This document shows, in pieces, positions 1 through 14,820 of a stretch of DNA of 64,000 nucleotides (its first letter is position 1; the number at the start of each line of letters is the position of its first letter). The translations under genes and the position numbers were made by a program. The notes beneath the pieces were generated by a model that ran no database searches, was not told the origin of the DNA, and worked only from the letters and a program-made list of their open reading frames with translations. This DNA is from Chromobotia macracanthus (lineage: Eukaryota > Chordata > Actinopteri > Cypriniformes > Botiidae): the NCBI GenBank assembly GCA_036877525.1, contig JAZGTH010000040.1, forward strand, positions 3,146,001 to 3,210,000. Reading direction: 5' to 3'.

Positions 1-74
1 GTTTTCTTATGTTCATTAGTGGATTAGTGATATGATAATGTGACTGTATGTTCTGGTATCATTTTTTCCTGTAG

Positions 75-3000
75 ATCGGAGAGGAGAGAGCAACCGCCAT
101 CGCCCTTATGCGGAAATTCATTGCTTATCAATGCACTGACACTGTAGGTTTTAATTATGTGTTGTGTGATCTGTTTGTTTTGTTAGAGTCAGTGTAATTG
201 CATGATTTAGAGAAAACCGGTAAAGTTACCAATTGGCTTACAACTGTAGAGCTGCCGTGCACACTGTGTACTGATTGCTAATAATTGTGCTGTGTTTCTC
301 AACACAGCCACTTCAAATCAAGTCTGTTGTGGCTCCTGAGCATGTCAAGGGTTACATCTATGTGGAGGCGTATAAACAGACTCATGTCAAGGCTGCTATT
401 GAAGGCATCGGCAACCTGCGAATGGGCTTCTGGAACCAGCAGATGGTACCCATTAAAGAGATGACTGATGTCCTGAAAGTGGTCAAGGAAGTGACTAATC
501 TTAAACCCAAGTCTTGGGTTCGTCTCAAGCGAGGTCTTTATAAAGATGACATTGCTCAGGTGGGTGTTCCAGAGGGCTAGGCTATGTGATCAAAGACATT
601 TAACTTCAGTTAGGCTGTTATTTAATAATCTCTATTCCCCCTTTGCGTAAGCAGGCAGATTTGTTTCAGCATCAGAATGGTGTGTGACTATTTGCCTTTG
701 GCAGGTGGACTACGTTGAACCAAGCCAGAATACAATCTCGCTAAAAATGATTCCTCGTATTGATCTGGAACGTATCAAAGCAAGGATGAGCATGGTACGA
801 TTCATCTCTCTCCCTGTGATTTCTTCTGCCTCTACAGTTTTTATTATATATGCAAAATAATAAATATTTACTGACCTGACCGTGCTTTAATCATTGATTT
901 CATAGAAAGACTGGTTTGCAAAGAGAAAGAAGTTTAAAAGGCCACCTCAGAGGCTATTTGATGCTGAAAAGATCAGGTAAAGATGTACTTTCATGTTGAG
1001 TCTCAAAATCATAACCTACCAACACCTGGCAGCCCTGTTGAGATCATATGATGTTGTTACCGCTCTGCTGTACAGGTCTCTTGGTGGTGAGGTCAGCCAT
1101 GATGGTGATTTCATGATATTTGAGGGCAATCGCTACAGCCGCAAAGGTTTTCTCTTCAAAAGCTTTGCCATGTCAGCTGTGGTAAGTTCCCTCGTGCTTG
1201 GTTTAGCTAGAGCTCCATGTGTTTATGTCTGATTGAATCATAACCTACCCTGTTTTCTTCTATAGATCACAGAAGGGGTGAAACCCACACTTTCAGAGCT
1301 GGAGAAGTTTGAGGACCAGCCCGAGGGCATTGATCTTGAAGTAGTCACAGAGACTACAGGTACCACAAGATAATCTTTGTATGTTTGTCTGACTGCTTGT
1401 TGCAGAATTCTGAGTTTTGGAGGAGAATGCATACATTTACAAGTTGTTTGGATGGCAAATCTTATGCGAGTTATTTGTGTGCAGGTAAAGAGCGAGAGCA
1501 TAATCTGCAGGCAGGTGATAATGTAGAGGTCTGTGAGGGGGAGTTGATCAACCTTCAGGGCAAAATCCTGAGCGTGGATGGCAACAAGATCACCATCATG
1601 CCCAAGCACGAAGACCTCAAGGTGAACACGTGAGCACAGTTGGCTTCAGTTAGGATGTGAATCCTAATTGGAACTTTAAAGAAAAACATGCTGCACTTCA
1701 GAAACCTTTATTTTTTTCTGCTTTAGTTCTGCAGTGTTAGTCAAGGCTTTCTTAGGTGGCACAAAGGCACCTTTAAGTCGTCTGGTAGTAAACAATCTCT
1801 GCTGTGATTTCTTAACCTATTAATAAGTGAAATTTAGGAGTACACTACCCTCACCAATTTACTAAAATACCCATTAGCAATATGGCATGTAATGTCTAAT
1901 TTAAACACTTAAGTTTACTTAAAGTAAACTTTAAGTTTAGTTTTTTATTAATGTGGGTGTATTCGGAAAGAGCTTTGTGAATATCAGATTATGTTTACAT
2001 CAGCACATTGGTTTTATCTTCGATTAGGATCCTCTCGAGTTTCCAGCTCATGAATTGCGAAAGTATTTCCGAATGGGCGACCATGTAAAAGTAATTGCAG
2101 GTCGTTTTGAAGGTGACACGGGCCTTATCGTCCGTGTGGAGGAGAACTTTGTCATTCTCTTCTCTGATCTCACCATGCACGAGGTAGGTTTCACCATGAA
2201 ACTACCATACACATCCAACAGTCTCGCATCAGAACTTGCAATTGGTCAGAATTGAAGCAATGCAAATACATTGCCATTATTGGTTTTTTTTTTTTTTTTT
2301 CAGTTGAAGGTCTTGCCCAGGGACCTCCAGCTGTGCTCTGAGACGGCCTCCGGTGTGGATGCAGGTGGGCAGCATGAGTGGGGAGAACTGGTACAGTTAG
2401 ACCCCCAAACTGTGGGTGTCATTGTCAGGCTGGAGCGAGAGACCTTCCAGGTAAGGTCCCAATGAAAGCCATAAGTAACAAAGCAACTTCTTGTGAGCAT
2501 CGCTCTATGGTACACTTTTGCTAAATTGTGTATTTTTAGCAACAGACAGCACAGTTCTAAACAAAGGACTCATTTGTAGGTTCTGAACATGCATGGAAAG
2601 GTTTTAACAGTACGTCATCAGGCCGTAAACAGACGGAAGGACAACCGTTTTGCCGTCGCTCTCGACTCTGAGCAAAACAACATTCACGTTAAGGATATTG
2701 TCAAAGTCATTGATGGACCACACTCGGTACATAATGAAATCTGGGATGTTATCTGCCTGTTATGATGTTAGCATAAAACCATATTTGTGTTCTGTGTCTG
2801 TCAGGGTCGTGAAGGTGAAATTCGTCATCTCTTCAGAGGCTTTGCTTTCCTTCACTGTAAGAAACTGGTTGAGAATGGTGGCATGTTTGTTTGTAAGACG
2901 CGCCACCTTGTTCTTGCAGGGGGTTCAAAGGTACTTCTAAGCTCCAACTGCCTCTGTTTGCAGTTTATTATTCCCAACCTCCTCATAAAACAATCCCCTC

Positions 3001-6000
3001 TTTTTCCCAAAGCCCAGAGATGTGACCAATTTCACAGTGGGGGGCTTTGCTCCCATGAGCCCACGGATCAGCAGTCCAATGCACCCAGGAGGAGGAGGTG
3101 GGTGATTTCTTTAAACTAATGCTCAGATAGGTTTCTTTGCAGTTTTGGTCTGGCCTGACTGAACTGTTATTTTGTATCCTGTGTATGATTGGTATCAATA
3201 CTGAAGTTTGGTGCCCAATCTAATAATAGATTAAAGGATCAGAGCACTCCTGCTTTCCTATTCTGTTGTCTTTATCTGTCTGGTCTCTTCTCCAGGTCAG
3301 CAGCATAGGGGAGGTGGTGGCGGTATGGGGCGGGGCCGTGGACGACGAGATAATGATTTGATTGGGCAAACTGTCCGTATATCCCAGGGACCATACAAAG
3401 GTAGGTTGAAGGTAACATTATGCAATGAATGAATGTGCATGGACATGCAGATTTACAGGTTTTTCCTCAGCTGATACGATCGTTATCTTACCAGGCTACA
3501 TTGGTGTGGTGAAGGATGCCACAGAATCAACAGCTAGAGTTGAGCTCCACTCAACATGCCAGACCATCTCTGTGGACCGGCAGCGTCTTACAGCTGTGTA
3601 TGTAATCAGTGAACCTGAACAGAATCCGTGCCTGCAGAATTTTACAAAATACTTGCAGAATTTAAATGTGCATCATTCACACAGTTTCACACATACTTTG
3701 CCCCAGCATGTTTATTAAATATATCAGCTAATTTGATTAAGATTTTCAGCTACAAGTAAAAGAATAGCACATTCTTTTTTAACAGGTTTTTACCAAAATT
3801 GCAGTATTTCAATTACAAATTGTCCTCCACAGAAGGTGTAAAACACATGCACATTTTAAGAAATTTCTATATGATTCCTAGCTGTTCAAAGCAGAAGTTT
3901 ACAGTTTTGCCTCTACACTGCAGTACATCCACACTGTTTTGTGGTTTTGAAACAAGTCATTGTATTTCATGATATCAAGATTTCACATCCGACGCTGGTT
4001 GTGAACTAAATGACATTACAGGCAGTTGTCCTGATGAGTCTTAAGAACTTCCTAAGAAAAAGTTATAAGATTGATGGAACAAGTTTACATGTTTTGGCAG
4101 AACATTACAGAGACTGATGGTAGGTTTCAACAGACAGCAACGTATCTTTACATCTTGGTTTCATGTTTTGACTGCCCTGTAAAACAAGTTTCTGTACTGT
4201 AGAAGTTCAATCCTTAATTCCTCACATTTTTTTTGTAGATGTATCTTGAAGGTGCTAACCCTTGTTTTTTTTTTATTTTTAAAAATCTGTATTTTTCCTA
4301 TGAATCAGAGGTGCCAAGCGGCATGGAGGCATGACCTCCACTCATGGACGAACCCCAATGTACGGTTCTCAGACGCCCATGTATGGAACTGGCTCACGTA
4401 CTCCAATGTATGGAAGCCAGACACCTCTCCATGATGGTAAGACATGCAGAAAAACCCAGTACAAAGGTTCTTTTCTGTCAGTCGCCTTCTTTTAGATTTT
4501 AAGTGTATAAATGTGAAAGGTGCAGTAAACAATTTAAGAAATGCTGTTGATATTTGAAACCAACACACCCTTCAATTCATTGTTCTGCCATCAAAGTAAC
4601 AAACACGTTATGCAGCGCATGCAACAACGAACATCCTCAAGGTGAGAATCTCAAGGTGGACAATTGTTTTAAGGAATAGTAAGATTGCAATTTAGAAAAT
4701 ACAATTTTAACGCGTTAATCGTTGTTTGCAAGTTGACTTTTACGGAAGTTACTGTTACGGAAAAACACATCTTGAGAGTTTTATGTAGCTCCACCCATTT
4801 TCACCAAATTGTTTTGAACATAACAATGCAACTTGTGAATGTTAATTAGCTGTAAAGCACACCAGAACACTATTTATTGCATCCCATAAGTAGGTGCGAG
4901 CAGACAATATGCAGTTTCAGTTTAAGGTTCCCTCAGAATTTGTGGCATTACAGCATATTGATTTTTTAAAGCAACTGGCTGGAGTTCATATTTGTGTTTG
5001 GATCACAATTTAGCCATCATTTCACGTTGTATTTTAAGTGCAAGATAAGCTGCACGTTTTATATGTAGGTATAAGGGAGACTGTCAAATTGATGCTGAAA
5101 AAGGCATGAAAGATACAGTTAAAAAAAAACTTACAAAAATTAAAAACCTGCATTCAGTTTAACTGTTTGTGTGTGTCATCTTCACAGGAAGCCGCACGCC
5201 TCATTATGGCTCTCAGACTCCACTGCATGATGGGAGCAGGACACCAGGTCAGAGTGGTGCATGGGACCCCAACAATCCAAACACACCTTCACGGTAAGTT
5301 GAGAGATGTGTATGTATGTGTGTACATATTTATACTGTTTGTGTGTGTATATCTCAAATTTAACCTTTGTTTATTCGTTTTAGGCCTGATGATGATTTCG
5401 AATTTGGCTATGATGATGAGCCCTCACCATCTCCTCAGGGTTATGGTGGAACACCCAACCCTCAGACTCCTGGTTACCCAGAAGTGCCCTCCCCACAAGT
5501 CAACCCCCAGTACAACCCTCAGACTCCTGGGACCCCTGCCATGTGAGAGATCATTCATACGCTGATGTATATCAAGATCTTGGAGATCTTTTATTTACAG
5601 AAGTACGTTTGCGCCTCAGGTACAACACCGACCAGTATTCCCCATATGCAGCGCCATCTCCACAGGGGTCTTACCAGCCCAGTCCCAGCCCACAGAGTTA
5701 CCACCAAGTGGCTCCAAGCCCTGTGGGATACCAGAACACGCACTCTCCTGCCAGTTACCACCCCACCCCCTCCCCTATGGCCTACCAGGTACAGATTTGA
5801 GAACTAAATGGAAAATATAGTTGAATGAAAGTAAATACTTTCGTCTTGTGCTGTTGTTTTTGCAACAATTAAATCTTTTTTCCCAAATAAATTGTTCAGT
5901 TCATTGCATACTGTAAAAAGGAAAGCTAAATAACTAAACTACAAATTAGTTTTTGTGTGAAGTGTCCTAATTCTTATCAGTTAAATCAAATAAATCACAG

Positions 6001-7647
6001 ATGTTACAATTGGGCTGAAGTAACTTGGCAGATGAAACAAAGTGCATTGCATTGTGGGATACAGTATTCCTTGCATTGTATTTCCTGCTGAATATGTTGG
6101 ACAATTAACAGATGTGGCAGGTCATTCAGGTATTTTATGCATACAGAAGATGAGCTTCTTATGTACAGTATAAGTAGTGTATACTTAAAAAATGCTTTTT
6201 GTAAAGTTTGTAATGACAAACTCTTAGGCAATAAAAGATTACTTCCTCAAACAATATTAAGTTGATTCGTATTAATAATCCATGTGATCTTTAGGCCAGT
6301 CCGAGCCCCAGCCCAGTAGGTTACAGTCCAATGACTCCTGGAGCTCCATCTCCAGGAGGCTACAACCCCCACACCCCTGGATCTAACATTGACCAGGCCT
6401 CCAATGACTGGGTCACCACAGACATCATGGTGCGTGTTAAAGACACCTTCCTAGATGGAGGCGTCATCAATCGGTCTGGTGTCATCCGCAGCGTCACTGT
6501 AAGTGAAGTTTTGCTGTGTGTTTTGTATGGTTTAATTTAATTTAGTTTTGCCTGATTGTTGCTTCACCACTACATCCGGATAACAGTCTCATTCCTTCTG
6601 CAAGAGTCTTCACAAGATTTCAGTAAAAGCATTACCAATACCAAATCAAGTCAAATCAAATTCAGTTTAGGATCCAGGTCCAGCCATGTGTCTGCTTGAA
6701 CAGATGCCTGGGCTGGACTCATTTGCATTCTGTGTTGATAAGCGGAGCAGAGATGTACTGTAGATGAACTGTAGACATATTCTTGTTAGAATAAATGTTT
6801 GTTGATATTCCATGAATGTCTATTGAATTGCATTTTGTCTATTTACTGCATTTCGTTGCATTGTACTTGTACATGTGTAATAACAATAAAGTTGAATCTA
6901 ATCTAAATTGAGTTCAATGTTAAATTGTTTTGCTGCTTTAACACAGGGTGGAATGTGCTCCGTTTTCCTTCAAGACACAGATAAAGTTATCAGCATTTCA
7001 AGCGAACATCTGGAACCTGTTACACCGACCAAAAATAATAAGGTATGAGGTTGTGAAACCACATGTAATTGTTAACTTCAAAATGAAAATTCAGAGAGAA
7101 GAAAACATTACAGTAATCCCTGTGGCTTGGGTGATATTAAGTTTAAAGTTGAAAAACAATATGAACTATATATAATGTGAACTATATATAATAATGTGAG
7201 TCTTTATTCAATGTCAAATCTTGTGTATACAGAGCCTGAATCAAATAGTTGAGTAATATAGAATCTTACTGGTTCCTGCATATCTTTATGAATGAATTTG
7301 TCAATAAGTCTGATAGGGATGTCCCAGATTTCCAGGTAACACAGACTCCAGATAGCTTAAGTTGTTACGCTCAGCTGCTGTTGTAGAAACCGGTTGTGTG
7401 GGAGCTTGCAGTCGTACAGTTTCTTTAAGATGAGTTAATCTTGTATGTCATTCACTTCAGAGAAAAGAATGTGCTAGATGAATTAATGTGGTTGTGCGCT
7501 TCTTAGGTGAAGGTGATTCTGGGAGAAGACCGGGAGGCCACGGGAGTCCTGCTCAGTATCGATGGAGAAGATGGCATTGTTAGGATGGAATTGGATGAGC
7601 AGCTGAAGATTCTCAATCTCCGCTTTCTTGGAAAGTTGGAAGTGTGA
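75..7647 (+). CDS. supt5h: Transcription elongation factor SPT5, 5'-partial (21 exons)
   Basis: Large subunit of DSIF, which with SPT4 binds RNA polymerase II, controls promoter-proximal pausing and, after P-TEFb phosphorylation, supports elongation. Exons: 75-143, 308-559, 705-794, 906-976, 1076-1181, 1266-1359, 1485-1621, 2028-2183, 2304-2450, 2580-2726, 2805-2930, 3013-3097, 3296-3400, 3495-3597, 4309-4436, 5188-5293, 5384-5542, 5620-5788, 6295-6498, 6947-7042, 7507-7647. Phase is kept throughout, giving 896 residues; about 190 N-terminal residues (acidic region, start of NGN) lie left of the window. In order one sees the NGN domain (exons 1-2), KOW motifs (for example [30 protein letters not shown]), the G-S-[QR]-T-P-M-Y repeat region CTR1 (exons 15-16), a Pro/Ser/Tyr-rich CTR2 (exons 17-19) and the two C-terminal KOW motifs (exons 19-21), ending GKLEV. 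Close to human SPT5 over its full extent. Identification is very secure; single splice sites could shift by a few bases. Confidence 0.97.
6884..6907 (+). repeat. Possible non-LTR retroelement 3' tail
   Basis: AACAATAAAGTTGAATCTAA with a repeated ATCTAA end, in the supt5h intron 6499-6946. This is a common end of fish LINE or SINE copies; the sequence upstream (about 6.6-6.88 kb) may be its decayed body. Confidence 0.35.
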
Positions 7648-8316
7648 AGAACTCCAAGCAGACATTTTAATATTCTAAAGATGTTGAGAATAAGCGCTGT
7701 CATAGTTTATTCTTTTCTTTACCATCATATAAATTGTGAAGTTTCTGGTCTTTTGTTTTATTAGTGGATGCAGTTTAGTGCATTGTCTGTTTTCTCTGTG
7801 GCATAGAAATGTTTTGGCATACTGATTCCATGTCAGATAAAATGTGAACTGTGAGCTCCTAAAATCCATCCTTCCTGAGTGCTTGCATGGCATTTAAAAG
7901 CTGCTGTCTGTTCATTTCAAACCTCTTACTGCTTGCTGATATTTGGTACATCGATCATAGAAAAAAATCCACATTTATTCATTTGTGCATTTCAATACTC
8001 TGTTGAGGACTTAGAGCTCCTGCAGTAAAAGCAAACTTTGTCACCTGTGCCATTGAAACTTTTCCACATCACAACACCTTTATTGCTATTGAAAGCTGGT
8101 GTATATTCTAAATGAATTAAAAGAATTCAAACCCTTCAAGGTCCTCTGATTTTACATATTTACATATTCATATTTACACGGCTCTGTGGAAAAGAAAATT
8201 TCTGAATTCTTTAGGAATAAAGCAGCTTGTTTTATTAAAACATGTGTTATGCAGACATTACAGACAGATACAGACATTGTTAAAATCTAGGGCTTTAGCT
8301 TTATGGCTTTAAGACT
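7648..8316. other. Overlapping 3' ends of supt5h (+) and rnaset2l (-)
   Basis: No coding sequence. This is the 3' untranslated region of supt5h and, on the other strand, the short 3' end of rnaset2l. Plus-strand poly(A) signals are ATTAAA at 8116-8121 and AATAAA at 8216-8221. The minus-strand AATAAA (read as TTTATT) is at 8231-8236, about 80 bases past the rnaset2l stop. The two hexamers are only 9 bases apart, so the mature transcripts probably overlap as antisense tails. Cleavage sites are inferred, not seen. Confidence 0.6.
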
Positions 8317-10016
8317 TTAGTTACAGGGATCATGTGGTTGTTCATAGTTTATTGGAAAGTAGAAGATGGTTTCATTTTTGGGACAGGGGTGTCCTGAGCT
8401 GTGGAGCCAGGCTGCAGTGTTGATCGTCTGTCTCTGCAGTTGTAGATGTTCTTTATGGCATCCAAGGGTTTGGTTTTTAAAGAGACTGATCTTCAGTTGG
8501 ACCCATACTTCACGTCCCTGAAAATCATTTTTAATGCTTTTGGGTTTTGAATTCATTAGAATATATCCAGGGTGTGCCAGAATGTAACAGCGCATGCAAT
8601 GATACTAAAAATGGTACTAAAACCTTGTAATCTCAAAAATAAGCGATTTAAAACATTTCATTACCTTGTTGTCTGTCACGCACTGCAGATAGTAATTGCG
8701 GCCCAACAGCGGGTCCAGGACGCCACATATGTCGTCATACTGCCGATCACATATGGGAACAATCAGTGCAGTGTTGCTTGGTGCACATCATTTCACAAGA
8801 TTACGATTGGAGGCCAAATTCAACAACTTACTTTATATGGCACCTCACAGGAGGTTTTGATTCCAGAATGTTCCAAGATACTATAAAAATCGGATTTTAT
8901 GAGCTCATTATAGACATGCATTTTGCTTCTTCTGAAAACTTCAACTGAACTCACTTATCTATGTCATAGAGTTTCCGAAGCTTGATTGCAGCCTGGAAGT
9001 AATGAAGTGGTGAGCCCATAGCCTCATCACAGCCTGCACAAGTCCCGTGTTTAATCCACTCTTCCTTCCTATTAAACCACGTGAATCAGTTGGGACACAC
9101 GTGTGCAATTGCTTTTGCCTACACCTAACATTACATGATTGCTTTGCATTATATAACAAAAGTGAATTACTGTTAATGCCTGTTGTTAGGTTGCAAGACA
9201 CAAACTAGCACCATATTAGTGGCTAACAGTGGTCGTATTTACCAGAAGAGAAAGTAGTGTTTTGCTTTAACCAGTGAGGGCCACAGTTGAGAGAGCTCTG
9301 GTTCAATTTCCTGCAACACAAAACAACCTCAACAAATTGTGGAAAATGACTTCTACAGGGATTTCAAAGAAGCAGCAGATGGAGAAATAATTACTTGCAA
9401 ATGGGAATGAAATACTGGCCAGCAGTCACAGCAGTGACCAGTGTTTTCAGGCCTAAGAGAAATGTTGAAATTCTTAATTTTGGTACTCATAATAAATTTT
9501 AAATAATAATAATCTATAAAAACAGACTCAATAAAAAAGGAGTCATTTCCATCTATGTGAGCGTATGACAGAATTATATAGAACATTTTTATGAATTGGT
9601 GATATTGTTTATAATATTCAGAACAGATGCTTTCTCACCATAAACCATGAATGGTCCAGTTTTGAACAGTCTGTGGAATTTTGCAGGTTGTTTTATTGCT
9701 AAGGCTCTGTAAGAGACAAGAAAAGATGAATGATCAGGTAAGAAAAATCAGACAAGATTGCAATGACATCAACAATCCTACACAAATTTATTGTATAAAC
9801 TTTTCAGCACTGTTGTTCAATATATATACTAGACATACTATGCAGAAACTCCCGGGCCACTGTAGAGTGAGTAGCATACAAGTCCAGTTACATGAGCTGA
9901 AACCAGAGATGTGGAAATATGAGAAAAGAAAAACAAAGTGTAGCAGTTGCAGATAGAAATGTTGAATGTCAAAGTAAATTCAAGTGTTCTACATTTATAT
10001 ATATTAATATAATATA

Positions 10017-10082
<66 letters not shown>

Positions 10083-10314
10083 GGTTGATAGATAAATTGG
10101 TGTTATTACCACACTGGTCAAATAATATTTAAATAATTAAAGGTGTGTCTTACTGTCTCGTCATAATATCAGAACAATGGCCTTCATCATATGTGAAGAC
10201 CCAACCAGTAAACAGAGCAGCAGTGCATGTCCAGACAATGAGTTTATCTAAAACAACACAGATCAACCCAGTCCACGCTTCAGAAGAATTTAAATCAGCC
10301 TACATTTTACTCAT
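8317..10314 (-). CDS. rnaset2l: RNase T2-like secreted acid ribonuclease (10 coding exons)
   Basis: T2-family endoribonuclease, expected in the secretory or lysosomal compartment, cutting single-stranded RNA through a 2',3'-cyclic phosphate. Exons in transcript order: 10311-10314 (ATG plus one base), 10154-10247, 9839-9896, 9639-9706, 9395-9452, 9243-9310, 8955-9068, 8832-8880, 8665-8739, 8317-8517. The sum is 789 nt, 262 residues (human RNASET2 has 256), with unbroken phase. A hydrophobic signal peptide begins MNKLIVWTCTAALFTG. The first active-site motif is WTIHGLWP, split between two exons, and the second is EEWIKHGTC, so both catalytic histidines and the Glu and Lys are present. Many cysteines and sequons (NWT, NKT, NQT, NET) fit a glycoprotein. 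The first two exons are the weak part: the start rests on a 63-bp intron and a 4-nt coding exon. Exons from 9896 downward are secure. The symbol is by similarity; it could be named as an rnaset2 paralogue. Confidence 0.88.
9990..10082. repeat. (TA)n microsatellite
   Basis: Nearly pure TA dinucleotide run, longest unbroken part about 10018-10077, inside the second intron of rnaset2l. Length is likely to vary between individuals. Confidence 0.95.
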
Positions 10315-11364
10315 CAGGATTTCATTGTTTTCTCAGGAAAAACAGCAGTTTCCTTCAAGTCAAGATTAGGAAATATTTGAAGTCTATTAAACAAATATTA
10401 CTAACATTATAAAGCTATATGGACACCCACTGTAAATATTAAACAATACTTACAATAGATCATGTTGATACTTTGGTGTTGAGAGCTGTTGCTGAGCGTT
10501 AGTTCAGTTATTTTTTCTGGGGTGAAATGCAGAAATGAAAGATCTATCTTCAGACTCAGTCAAAGAAGAAGTGAAACCAATATACTGAGAAATATTATTT
10601 TTTTATTACTGATTCTAACAGTTTTTACTCCTACATGTACAAACTTACAGCTGAAATACATCTGTTGGGTAAAAAGCTGAAACTTTTCAACTCAATAAAT
10701 CATCCAGTTCATCTATTAAATTAGGTTGATGGTGCTAGGCCATATTGTTATAACAGTTGGTTTAGTTCAGATGAGTTTGTATTGTCATGTTATTCATTCA
10801 AAATAGTAAACCGTGCAAATTAGACATAATTGTATTAAATAAGCACAACACACATATAAGTATAAAGTAAGTATAAATGATTACATTTACTATTTTGAGT
10901 AAAATGGTACTTGAAAATGGCCTTTAAAAGATGCTAAACAATGCTAATGCAATAAGCAACTGCAATAAAAATCTACATATTAAATATTAAATTCTGTTGG
11001 CTATTATTTTATTATTATAAAACACAATTATAATAACTACATTATTAATATTATACAGGGATCACAATTCTATTGTCACAATTTTATTTAATATTTAAAT
11101 GTTTATAAATAAACATTACAAATATTATAAAAACAGAACATTTAAGGACTATTTACTGGTAGCAGTGTAGGACTTTTGGAAACATTTTACAAGTTTTACT
11201 GTTATGATCTGTATGTATTGAATCAGCTTGTTGCTTGGCTGACTCCAGAGTTGCCTTTACCCGCTTGACTGTACTTGGCTTCAGTTCAATGCAAAGAGTG
11301 TGTGTCCTTGTAAGGGCCCTGAGTAGACAAGTATCAACAGGCTTCAGAGACAGCAGCGTCGAAC
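10315..11364. promoter_or_regulatory. Divergent intergenic region rnaset2l / cox7a1
   Basis: About 1 kb between the proposed start codons of two genes transcribed away from each other. It must hold the rnaset2l promoter and the cox7a1 5' UTR and promoter. The sequence is mostly AT-rich (10380-11150) and becomes more balanced from about 11230 to 11364, probably the cox7a1 leader. I see no TATA box or CpG island that I would assert, and no other gene. Confidence 0.4.
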
Positions 11365-13751
<2,387 letters not shown>

Positions 13752-14820
13752 GGACTGATGCAGAACTTTAATGCTGTGTGATACTGTACAAATTCATTTC
13801 AAATACCTTAACTATTAAACTGAGTAACTATAAAGCCTTATCTATGCCCCTTTCATACAGTAGCTTTTGCTCACTTCCACGGCTTTGAAATGAAAACCAT
13901 TTTGGCAGCAGAGTATTAGCATATGAGCCCGTTGAAACATGTTGTTGGCACCACCTATTGACTGCAACCAAAGCTGCTTTACTTTATACTTTCCTGTGTT
14001 CACACACAAGCAAACGTGAACTGTGACTGCTTAACAACTACTTTATTTAAAATGAAATCCCATTGTAATAAATTTTCAATGCATATTAAATTACGTATGA
14101 GAAGGAGATTTTATTTTCTAAAGTTTCTGTCTATAAAACAATGATAAAAACCATTAATCATGTCACATTATTTTTTTAATTTTAAGAAGTCAGTCAGCAT
14201 TTATTACATGAAGCTTTTGAAGGTCTTCAGATGCTGTTTTTAGAGTATGCATAAGTGCAGTATTTTGAGGTAGTCTTCCTAATTAAGCTTGCAGTCAAAA
14301 TTACATAAACCATTTTAGCATTTATAAAGTAATATAACTTTTCCAGATTTAAAATACAAAATAATATCCAGTTTCCAACAATTGCATTTCATTTCATCCA
14401 TCCCTAGTCTACACCCAGTGAACTTTCAAAGCTAAGCATGGAATCTTATAATCACCACGCTTCACAAAATCAAATTTTCCTCATATTTTGTGAAAATGAA
14501 TAACAATACATAAACATTATGAAAATGATGTGAAAAACTTCACTCTCACTTACCCCTGCAGAAAAAAACCTGCCAGTTATAATTAAAACACAAACAAAAA
14601 TACACAACAAAACATAATTAAACAGTGCAATTAGGTAGAACGAATAAGACGCAGAATGCAACATGTAATACGTGTCAGTTGGTAGTTGCAGTCAATGTGT
14701 CATGCAGAGATTACTATTGCATTACAATGTAAAGCACATGATCCCATCCCATTTCCTCAGATTTAGAGATGAAACAGATGGAAGCATGTGAGGTCAGCAT
14801 GGAAGATTTCCCATGATGCT
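13752..14820. other. Convergent 3' region of cox7a1 and the chp2-like gene
   Basis: No coding sequence recognised. The left end is the cox7a1 3' UTR with ATTAAA at 13814-13819. The right end is the 3' UTR of the minus-strand EF-hand gene, with a candidate minus-strand AATAAA (TTTATT) at 14200-14205. The remainder is AT-rich unique sequence. Confidence 0.45.
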
